This document shows, one piece after another, positions 20,375 through 30,700 of a stretch of DNA of 64,000 bases. The stretch is from NCBI GenBank assembly GCA_012845835.1, contig JABAKD010000002.1, positions 7,062,603 to 7,126,602 of the forward strand, written 5' to 3'. This DNA comes from Undaria pinnatifida. Taxonomy: Eukaryota; Sar; Phaeophyceae; Laminariales; Alariaceae. A program made the translations under genes and the position numbers. The notes under the pieces were generated by a model, which made no database searches, was not told where the DNA came from, and was given only the letters and a program-made list of their open reading frames with translations. Every line of letters starts with the position of its first letter. The stretch's first letter is position 1.

Positions 20375-20460
20375 TGCTCTGGCTCCTGGTGGGCCTCGCT
20401 GGTGGCAACGGCGAGACGGTGGAGAAAGTCGACGGTCCGGTTGAGCTTCATCTCCTTGGC
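20375..20460 (-). CDS. Candidate orphan exon (KLNRTVDFLHRLA...), tandemly duplicated
   Basis: Acceptor TTCTCGTAG, then AKEMKLNRTVDFLHRL AVATSEAHQE. The family is not recognised. It could be an upstream exon of the coiled-coil gene or belong to an unseen gene. No convincing donor is seen at its end. Confidence 0.4.
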
Positions 20461-20539
20461 CTACGAGAACCAAGCAGCTTTAGAGAAAGCCGCAAAAAAA
20501 AAAACAAAAAAACAGGAGCGGTGTTGTGGTTATGTAGCA

Positions 20540-20660
20540 TTAGGACGTGAGTGGGGCTAGGGGTAGAAGGAGGGGAGGGAGTTGGTGGGGAGTTGGACGG
20601 TGGAGGGGGGTGGGAGGCAGCTGCTCGGGGGATGGGGAGGGGGGGGCGGCGATTGCTGCA
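20540..20660. repeat. G-rich simple sequence
   Basis: GGGGA/GGGTT-rich plus strand, upstream (in sense) of the candidate orphan exon. No coding signal. Confidence 0.6.
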
Positions 20661-20889
20661 GCCGCGATCCGTTGTTCAAATATTTATCATGCTTGTTCAT
20701 AGAGTGCGATGCACCGATCGGAGGCTTGGGCATCGGAAAGAGGAAGACATTGTCGGCGCGGTGCTCAGCAACACCGTCGAAGAAGGGAACGGTACAGAGA
20801 ACGGTACTGCCGTAGCCGCATCGTCAAATTCTGATAGGCCACTTGCCCAATCTTAGAAAACTTCTGCTTTGGCTGATATTCGGTGGTCG

Positions 20890-22060
20890 GTACCTGCTTC
20901 GCACGGGCTTGGGGCCTCAGCCAGTCAGCCAGCCTCGCCACAGAGGTTTCGCAAGCGTAACCTCTTAATTTTGATGGCTCTTTTCGAGCTACTAAGCAAG
21001 GACCTAACTGCAAAACCTAGCCAATTGCCCTGGTACCAGTTAATAGCTAGTCGGTCACATGGTTTGAAGTATACCATAATCAGTCAACTCACACAACTCC
21101 GACCAAAACGTATTGCGACGAGTGTGGAGTTCAGCGCGGTGTATTCGGGCACCTAACTTTTTATTTTGTTTTTTCTTCGCCCAGGCTTGAACCTCACTCG
21201 GCCAGCCTGGCCACAGAGTTGACGTAAGCGTGACATCGCTCTTTCATGACGACATTCGAGCTGCCCCGCAAGGAATGGTTGTACCTAGCCAAATAATACC
21301 TAGTCGGCGACGTTGCTTTTTTGTTTTGATAATTTCTTGTACGTTCCAGCCCGACTCGAAAGAGGGTTGACCCTCCGCGACTTTCTAGACAAGCCGTGGT
21401 CACAGGTGCCTTCCCCTTCCCCCCCCCGGTACGTGCTCTCATGTTTATCCCACATAGGTTCTGGCATTCCCACTTTCCAGCTTTTGATACTCGTCGATAT
21501 AACATCGAATTTCGCTACATACCAGTCGAGATAGCCAGTCACGAGCCTAGTCAAGATACTGTTACGACAGAAAGAGCCCAGTGGGATGTTTGGTGACGGT
21601 AAAATATGGATCTGTACGGTACAAATTGAGCCAAATGCGGTGCAACCAGAACAATATGCGGGGCAACCCTAGCCAACGAACTTGAACACGTGTATCTCAG
21701 TGGAATATTTGGTGCCGGTAAGATACGGATCCGTACGGTTCAACCTGAGCCAGATGCGGTGCAACCAGAACCACATGCGGTGCAACCTAAGCCGATGAAC
21801 TTCAACACGCATAAATGTACCTGGAAATGCACCGGGTATCCCATATCTTCATGCTTAATATCTGGTATTTGGTACATTTGGAATATTCTTACCTCCTTCG
21901 CCCGGGCTTGGGCCTCGGCTACCCTCGCACCGGGTGCACTATTTGTTCAAGCGTAATATCTGACATTTAGTACCTTCTGACCTTCTTCGCCCGGGCTTGG
22001 GCCTCGGCCAGCCTTGCCACAGAGGTGTCGTACGCGTGACGTCTATCTTTGATGATGTTT
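20890..22060 (+). repeat. Local repeat cluster (CGGGCTTGGGCCTCGGCCAGCC unit) with an internal ~120-bp duplication
   Basis: Units with CTTCGC.CGGGCTTGG..CCTC..CCAGCCT.GCCACAGAG occur near 20898, 21177, 21898 and 21990. The first two extend through GCTACTAAGCAAGGACC/ACCTAGCCAA. Between them 21610-21690 and 21700-21810 are a separate direct duplication (GATCCGTACGG, GAGCCA.ATGCGGTGCAACC). Confidence 0.75.
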
Positions 22061-22064
22061 CCGA

Positions 22065-22650
22065 GCTGCTCAGCGACCGCTGCCAGCGACTGTTCACCTA
22101 GCGCCTGCCATGCCGGAGCGAATTTTTGATGACGGTGATTGCTAGCGTTAGTTTTTTTTTAGTTCTTTACCCGAAGTTTTTCAACGCAATCTCCGATTGG
22201 CCGATGTGCGTAGATCTGTGAGTCGATGCCGCTTGTGTCGCCAACTAGTCACTACCTGATAGTCGGCCTATTTGGTTAGTTGTTTCCCGGAGGTGCTGAG
22301 TGTCCGACTTGTTAAATCTCCATACTTGTAGGAAGGATTGCTTATTTAGCTGCCTTCGGAGCGGGGATTCCCCGGGCCGGAGGGAGCTGTCTAGGCTTGA
22401 TTCGCTGGCCTGGCTTACGTCGGCAAGTAGGATGACCACCAGCTGGCCTCGCCAGCCAATCTGCCGACACAAGACATTTAGTCGGCTGTCGACACCTACC
22501 GATCAGTTAGTAGTCGTGAAACCCTGCCCATTCACATGATTCATGATACCACTCTTTCTGCTGCGTGCTCGCGCTGGAAGCTTGATGAGGCCGCACATAC
22601 ATCTCGATTTGTTTCCATTGCGTTTTGCGGGTTTCAAGAAAAGGGTTATC
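22065..22650. other. No gene recognised
   Basis: Mixed sequence with short frames only. Confidence 0.35.
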
Positions 22651-22664
22651 ACTTTGGGAACTTG

Positions 22665-23540
22665 CTTATATCTAGATTATAGTATAGCGATAAAACTAAT
22701 AAGGAATTGTATATTGAATATTGACTACAGTATAGCGATAAAACTAACAAGAAATAAATGCGGTCGTTATCATAGCACGAGTGCACCACACACGTATCCG
22801 TGGCGCGTGTGAGACTAGTAGAACAAGAGCTTATCAAGTACAAGTGAGTGACCAACGTGGAAACTGCATTGTAGAGACACCGGCAAAGGGTGGCCTGTGT
22901 CTGCAACAGCCCCCCTAGTCTTATTATAGTTTGATGCTATCACACGCGCGTGTCATGTAACTCAGGACTTGCGTTGGAAGTCCTGCCGTGCAACCCCTTG
23001 CGTTGATGTCGTGCAACCCCTTGCATTGGTGTCGTGAGACTCAAGACTTGTGTTGGGAGTTCCGCATGGAAGGCTTCACCCCCCTAAGCTAGCAGCCCGT
23101 GTAGCTAGCTTAGCTTCGTGTGGCTGATCCTGCAATAATCAGTTTTACGGGTCAATTTTGTTTCTTTTCCCCTCAGGTCTCAAAGGGGTTAAGTGCTGTC
23201 GCCGTCGTGTACAGTCGTAATGCACACGCTTACCTAGCTTCCTTGAGACCGGCATAGAGTCGGATGTTTTCTATAAATAGTAGCTGGACATGAGAAGGAT
23301 AAAACTCCAACTTTGTAAACACTGATGGGGCCCATACGCAGCGACAAAACAAATAAGAAACGAGGTCATTATCACAGCGCGAGCGCACCGCCCACGATGG
23401 ATACTTGATGCTATCACAAGCGCGTGCCGTGAAACTCGAGACGTGCGTCGGGAGTCCCGCATGAAACTCTTTGCACCTCCTCAAAGCTAGCAGCCCGTGT
23501 AGCAGCTTAGCTCCGTGTGGCTGATTCCACAATCGTCATT
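22665..23540. repeat. Two related repeat blocks (possible solo LTR or other element ends)
   Basis: 22730-23150 and 23330-23540 share GATAAAAC.AA.AAGAAA, ATCA.AGC.CGAG.GCACC, GATGCTATCACA.GCGCGTG, GGGAGT.CCGCATG, and CTAGCAGCCCGTGTAGC..TTAGCT.CGTGTGGCTGATTC. A 50-bp unit within the first (ATAGTATAGCGATAAAACTAA) is itself duplicated. Confidence 0.7.
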
Positions 23541-23699
23541 TCTATTCGTCACTGTTTTACCCCCTCCGAATTCTCAATACGCCTAACCAAATATGGCATT
23601 GCGGCCCATATCGCGCAGTTCCACAGTCGAGGAGCCACATCAAGCCTAACCAACTTTCAGGGATTTTTCACGAGTTGGGTCCCTTCTCGTGGGATCGGA

Positions 23700-23935
23700 T
23701 CGGGCCAGGGCCACCCGGCCCGACCCGTAAAAATATTTCCAAAACCTCATGACCCGACCCCATTCAATCAGTGAGATTTCCAACATTTCCTGACCCGACC
23801 CAACCCGACCCGACCCGACCCGACCCGACCCGACCCGACCCGACCCGACCCGACCCGACCCGACCCGACCCGACTCGATCCGCGGGTTTTTTCAAGTACC
23901 GCTCAACTCGATCCGCGGGTCGGGTCATGACCCGT
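23700..23935. repeat. (GACCC)n pentanucleotide array
   Basis: About 18 consecutive CGACC units at 23785-23875 inside a wider GACCCG/CGGGTC-rich element that ends GCGGGTCGGGTCATGACCCG. Confidence 0.95.
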
Positions 23936-24032
23936 CAAAAACTTTGGAATTGTTTTGTCTAAAGTGGTGTTCCTATCCGTACGAACTGGGACGGGTGTCA
24001 ACGAACCACCCCGCTGCCCCCATCCGGCTGCT

Positions 24033-24733
24033 TTACTTCAAAGCTTCACTTGCCTGGGCGACGGCGTCGGATCCAACAACACGACCCGCCCTCCTTGTAT
24101 TCCAGCCTATGGCCACGGCCGCCTCTTCTCCCGCTCCTGCTGTAAATTGTGCCGCCGTTGCCGCTGCTGGTATTGCTGTTGTCTCTGATGTCGTCGTTGC
24201 CGCTGCTGTTGTTGTTACCCCTGCTGCTGTTGTGGGATCACCACCGCGGCTCAACGCCCCGCGTGCGCCGCCGCACCTAGCACCGATAGTGTCGAGAGGG
24301 TGCCCCAGGACGACCACGCCGCACGAAGGACAAGCACGGCTGAAGAACCGTTCGTTCGGGCCGAATAATAAGCTTCGACGGTTCCGCTGAGGGTCCAAGC
24401 CGGCCACTTCAAGCTGCGCGCCACCGCCACAATCACCCTTGCCGCCGCCGCCGCCGCCGCCACCACCACCGCCACAACCGCTCGCTCTCCCCGCTTGAAA
24501 GGTCACGCGCTTCACCGTCGTGGTAGCTATAGTACTTTTCATCGCGCTATCAGGCGTGGTGCTTCCGGAGTCAAGGCACAGAGTGCGCCCAAAGGCCCGC
24601 TTGGCACGCCCGTGCGCCCTTGCTTGTGCCTTTATGAGCACCGCCACGTCCACTTGTGCGAGAAGGAGGCGAGCGACGGACCTCAGCGATGTATCTCGTG
24701 AGCAGGTGTGGTCCGTGGACAAGAAGTCCATGC
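24033..24733 (-). CDS. Hypothetical six-exon gene, last recognised exon
   Basis: Acceptor CTTGCGCAG, then GC+MDFLSTDHTCSRD..., RRSLLFGPNERFFSRACPSCGVVVLGHP in two steps, a Gly run and a Thr/Ala-rich tail, ending DAVAQASEALK and TAA. Directly upstream in sense lies a 400-bp C-rich minisatellite. Confidence 0.6.
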
Positions 24734-27700
24734 CTGCGCAAGCCTTTCGGACACGCGAAATGGTGTTGGGGGGGTTGGGGTGGGATTTGGAGTGGTAGCG
24801 TTGGGGGGGGGGGGTGGGAGGGGCGGGGTTGAGGGGGCCGGGGTTGAGGGGGGCGGGGTTGAGGGGGCCGGGGTTGGGGGGGGCGGGGTTGGTGAGGGCG
24901 GGGTTGGGGGGGGCGGGGTTGGGGGGGACGGGGTTGGGGGGGGCGGTGTTGGGGGGGGGGTCGGGGCGGGGGATGGGCAAAGGGGGGTGGGGTGGGGGAA
25001 GGGGGTGGGGGAAGGGGGGGGGGTGGGGTTGGGGGAGGGGAAAAGGGAAGTGGGGTGGAGGGGGTAGGGTGGGTGGGGTGGAGTCGGGAGGTTGGGGTCG
25101 AGAGGGGGAAGGAAGAGAGGTGGAGGGGGTTCATGGGGGGGCAGGGAAGGGGGGGCGGGGGGCGGGGGCGAAACGGAGCAGCGGAGAAGGTGGATTTCAT
25201 CGCACGTTTGGGTTTGTGTGCGTATATGACAGCGTGCATGTGCGTCGTGTGTGCTTGTGTGCGTGTGTGCTTGTATGCGTGTGTGCGCTTGAATGGTTGA
25301 GCGTACGGGTGTACTTGTATGGTGTGAATGTGTTGGTTGGGCGTGCGTTGTGTATTTTGGAGGGGTGTGGGTGTTACGCTTCTAGAGAGTTTGGCCCGGT
25401 TCACTGCCGCGGTTTATCGACCAATTCCGATCGGCACGCACCACCACTTCGCCAACCATTTGTTTAGGAGCTGGCATACAACCGTCGAAGCATGAGTGGG
25501 ATACTCTGGGTATGCCTGGCGACCGCCATCGCGCGTTTTCTTTTCCGTTAGACGTCGGTTGACACAAAACCGTGTGCATCCCGTAGCGCGCGCCATCGAA
25601 ATATCACACGCATACAGCTTGAAAATATTACTTTCAACGAAATCTTCGATCTCCTAGCTGAGGGATCTATTTTTTGTCGTACACTCCGGGGTATATACTG
25701 CTCTATCGCAATTGCGCGCCTCCTGCTGTGATAGACGCCGATCGACTTAGGAACGAATACCGCGCGCTTTGTGTCCTTTAGGGTCGTTCCCCCTTTTGAC
25801 GGCGAAAACTATCGTTTCATTTCCCGAGTTAACGCCTCATATTTTGCTTTCTTACCATGCACGTACCCTTTCCCCTTGACACCAGCATGCCTGCACCACC
25901 CCGACATCCACCGTCCCTTCTGCCATGGCTGTCCGGCTTATTTCCTTCCACCTCATCGCTTTCTCCACCCGCCCTCTTCTCCACGGCCGCCGCCACCACC
26001 GCCGGCAAAATTGGGGCAAGGGAAAGACCACGGCCATGAAAATGGCCAGGACGGATCGTTTCGTTCTCTGCCGAGGAAGAGTCTAACGAGGTTAACGAAT
26101 CATCATCGCGTGCCTCCCGATCGTCAACCGTCCCACGATCTTCCTCCCGGCGGTTCATCTCCCGACGGTCGGTAGCGTTACGGTCGGTAATGCTACGGTC
26201 GGTGGTCTTGCGATCGGTACTCGTGGTAGTAGCGGAAGTCGTTGCTGGAGGTGGCTGGAGAATCGCCCTGCCCTCCCCCTGCTGCCGCGGAGGGTGCTTC
26301 CCATGTTTGTTTCGGCTATCGTCGCCAAGGCGACGAGGATGGGTTTTCGATGTGGATGGCGGCTTTCTGTGGTGGTCCAGGAACTCGTCGAGGGCGGCTG
26401 CATCCGGGTGCAGGAAGCGTCCGTGCGCCAGTACCACCAGGGTTTCCACGAAGGCATTAACATTGGAGGAACTGTTGCAAACGATAAGACGCAAAATGTA
26501 GATACAGAAGCAAAAGAACGACAGAAAGAAAATGAGATAAATTCTGAGTACCTGGTTAAGTGATAAGGGTTGCATAGGAGCGAAGTCTTTTTTTATATCT
26601 GATTATATGGAGAACTCATGCAGAAAGGCGTAAAAAGAAGTGGATTGTATTGCCTCCTCGGTCAATATGAGAAAAAAACGTTTCAGAGCTGAATCAGTAA
26701 AAAAAAATTTGGTGCTGACTAGGGAGGGGGGGGCAGGCTTTTCAGGACCGGATGAGTGTGAGTGAAAAATCAAACACAAACGAAGACCGCCCAGACACCT
26801 CCGCGCGTACCCTCGTTCCGGCGATTATGGCAAAGACCACCCCCCGCTGCCCTCCCCCCCCCCCCCCCCCTTGCTTGTTTCGAAATGGACACCAGCAGAG
26901 AAGATGCGGGCAACTACAACGGCGCCACCTAACCGAAAAAGGAAACTACGCAGAGTGATTAGATTCACGAGAAAGCGCTCCCTGGTGATTTTTCGTCGAC
27001 TGATTCTCGCAGACTTAGAGCGATGTCACCATTGTTTTTGTTCTCGTTGGTGTTGTGTTTTGGTGTGTCGTCGTCATTTTCCCGCGTCTAAACGGACATA
27101 ATATTGCCGGGACCAAACCGCCGAAACAAATACCCTACCATGCACCAAGATGCGAAAAAAAATCCTGATGCCCGCGCACCTACCTCCTGACGCGATTAGA
27201 CCCACGAGACCGCGCTCCCTGGCGGTTTAGCTTCGACTTGCCCCCGCGACCTAAGACGACAGGTCCTTTAGTTTCTTCTGCCGATGCCACCGCTGCCGTC
27301 GCTGGCACTGGGGGGTGAAGGGAGAAGCCCACGCCGCAGAGGCAGAGTCGACGCAGCGCAAACGTCCCGCACGTGGCCGGATCGTCGAAGCCAAAATCTG
27401 CCGCGGAAAGTCGCCGCCGTTCGTACAGACGCCAACGTCGTGGCGATCGGAGGGGCAATATTTTCCTCATTGTTTTGCTGCTTTGTTTGCCACCCCGCGT
27501 TGTTTTAATGTTTGGTTTGCCACCCCACAATGTGCAACATGAACGTCGACACTGATGACTCATCAGGCAAGAGGAAGAAAACCAAGGAAAGCCAACACGG
27601 AAACCTGTGTGCGACATCTAAAATATTATCTACACTTACAGTCCCGGCTTAACATCTGCCTAGTTCACCTGCTGCCCATCCTCACCATTAATGTTGGTGC

Positions 27701-30700
27701 TTCCATTTACTGCAGCTTCGACGGAAGAATGGTTGACGTTTCCGAGACCTCCCTTGATCGTGGATGCCTCGTGACCCGCCTTGATCGGGGATGCCATGTC
27801 GTTCGGCACGAGTCCGTCCTTCATTCCCCCGGATTGAACGTTGTCGGAAACAGGAGGGCCGCGCTGGGGGGGCGACAAGAAAAAAAAGGGACGGTTCGGG
27901 TAACCAGAATTTTCCTCAGAAAATTATTCAGAATATTAATATTCCTCAGAACATTCGTCAGAAATTCCTCAGAGTATTCCTCCAGAATAAGAATGAGGAC
28001 GGACACTAGATGGGCTGATGTATTTAGAATGGTTTAGTGCGAAGGCAAAGCACACGGACAATTAGCATGCTTGTACTCCGCGTTTTAAATTACCAGCGGC
28101 CTTTCGTCAGCAACTCCACCCCCGTCCCCTCCGCGCCAAACCGTCACACTGCTCACCTCGAGAATTTCAAGAAGAGATTGCGCCGCGTCTTCGATGTCCT
28201 CCAGCTGCCCTCTCATTGCGGCGGCAATAAATAACAGGGGTATAACATATATGCACGCGTTGTATATAAGAGGGAAGCATGCAGGACAAGCTCGCGCGGC
28301 CAGGCGGTGTTTTATTATCCAGCGCGTTTGGCATTTTCCGTGGCCAATACACTCCTCCTTCCTGCGTCTGCGACGTATAATGTAACCAGGGCGAAGGCGC
28401 AGCACGCTACCACACGGCAGATGTGCACCATTTTCTTTTTCTGCGCCCCCCCGCTTGAAAAGCTCTATATGTCACCCAAAGCACGGATTTCATAGAAAAG
28501 ACAAGAGTACCACCGGATGAACAAACCCGCGGCCTGATAGGGCATGCAACGAAACACAACGCCCCCCCCCCCCAAAAAAAAAAAAAAACAATCCCAGGAT
28601 ACGGCAAGAGGGTTATGTGTTTTTTTTGGAGCCTTTTTTGCAGTGGAGGGCGGGATCACTCGCGCGAGCTTGCCTCCCCCGTTCCTTGGCGGTGTTAAGT
28701 TTTCGTGCGGTTGCACTTTTTGCGATATCAATCCGCAACGGAATGGTGAGCTATATATGCTGCGACAAAAAAGAGTCGCCTTAACCGCGTTTTTCGTGAG
28801 TTACTGGGCCATTCGTGCAAAGTGGCTCCAAAACCAGTATTCAAAAAGGGGGTACCTCCCCCTTATCGTAGCTCTGGTCGTGGATTAAGAGACCAAGGCT
28901 ACGGTAGGGGGGATGCTAATTGCTAATACGCCCCCCTTTTTTCACTGCGGGGTTTGAGCCACTCGCAGGAGTGACTCTGTACACCACTGACGAAACGACT
29001 TTACGCGATATGCTTGGCGCAAGCGTGGCTAACGAAGGCATTGCGGATTCACGTCGCGAAAAAAAAAAAAAAAAATCAAGCTTACGAACGCAAAGGAACA
29101 AGGAGTCACTCGCGCGAGTGACTCCGCGCCACCGCAAAAAAAAGGCTCTTAAAAAGGGACACATCCCCACTATCGCAATTCAGAAACCGTTTCAGCGAAA
29201 AAGTGCCACCTGTATTGTACCACGCGTCAGGCAATGGTGGCAGCGGGGGGGGGGGGGGGTCACTTTTTTCGGGCTTCCGCGCGAGAGGGGTAACCTACCA
29301 TTTCTGCTTAGCAATTATTTCGCTGTTGTTGTTGGGGTTTTCAAGTTTCCCTTTTCTTGCACGGCAGCACCCATGGAATTTTGTTCGTTACACTCGCTCC
29401 GACACATTTTTTAAGTTTTCCTTTTTGTGCGCGGCCGCCCATGGATTTTCTGTTGTCACGCTCGCCCCGACATGACCTTTTTATGCACAGGGCCACCATG
29501 GAATTGCTTGTTACGCTGCATCAACGTAGATGTTAAGGGTCAAGGGCTTAAGCGAGGTTCAGATCCACCCGCGCGAGCGGCCTGTACTCGCTGGTGGACG
29601 TTGGGGGTACCCTACTACATTGTTCAGTCGTGCAACGGTCCCCAGTCGGGATGTGGTTGGCTTGGAAATCCCGGAGGTGTCGCAAGCTGAAACAGGGGGA
29701 CAGAACTCCTGTAAGAACTAACGACAAAAAACAAACTAGCCACCGCGCATGTAACCCGGCAAGGAACACCCCCCCAGGCTCATACGAGTGTATAGCTCCC
29801 CAGGCCCATACGAGTGTATAGCTTAGTCAGTCTATTAATACTACGTGCTACTGTTAAGGTATTTGTGGGGTATTATTAATAGTCCGATTGACCACTTGCA
29901 AAAGGTTAACCCACAGCTTACCCAAACTAAGCCTTATAACACTCTCCCCCCCCTGACGCGGCGGGATAGCAGGTCGACCGGACATACGGGCGGACCTGTC
30001 AATATCCAAGCGGTTTCATTTCCTGGGTATACCGGAGAGAGTTTTCGGTCAAGTTCGACATGGGGAAAGTCTGAAAAAGTTTATTATGGTGGATTTGGGA
30101 TTCAAACCCACGACCCAAAAAAACCAAGGTATGTCGACGACACCATTTGTTTAGGGAATAGTGGGGTATTAGTCCGTTTGACCACTTGCACAATGTTAGC
30201 CAATGGAGTACCCAAACTAAGCCTTGTAACAGTAAACAAGGGTAGCGCTTTGGGGCGATTTTTCAGGCTTTGACCCAATAAGCTCGCATGTCTTTTCGCT
30301 AGAAAAACTTTTTTTTTTTGGCGTTTTCTCGAGTATGCTTTTGTATAGGTTTTATTCAGCGTACCTATTATGCGAGTTTGAGGTGAATTCACAGAAAAAA
30401 ACTGGCCTCTTTTGGGGTAAATTATGCTCGAGTTTTGCCTAACTCGCACAAAATCCCGACTTCATTCGCTTGTTGGGCCCAAGCCCATTACTTTTTTGTT
30501 CTTGACTACGGAGTTCTATTAGCGTTAGACGCATGCTGCTCCTCGTCTTCCTGGAGGTTCCAAACACCACCAATGCTGACGGGAATTTAAGATCCGTTTG
30601 TACATTCATCTGGGTGCCTATACGGTACTTATATTTAAGCCCAAAGGGATGTGTGGTGACCGCTTGACGGGGCTCCAACACTCGCCAAATCGTGGGAATG

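Noticed and set aside
24571-25467. Long Gly-rich (plus) and Pro-rich (minus) frames
   Set aside because: Produced by the GGGGCGGGGTT minisatellite inside an intron.
30085-30232. Functional tRNA gene
   Set aside because: Box motifs are present but I cannot fold matched acceptor and anticodon stems; repeated head at 29860 points to a SINE.
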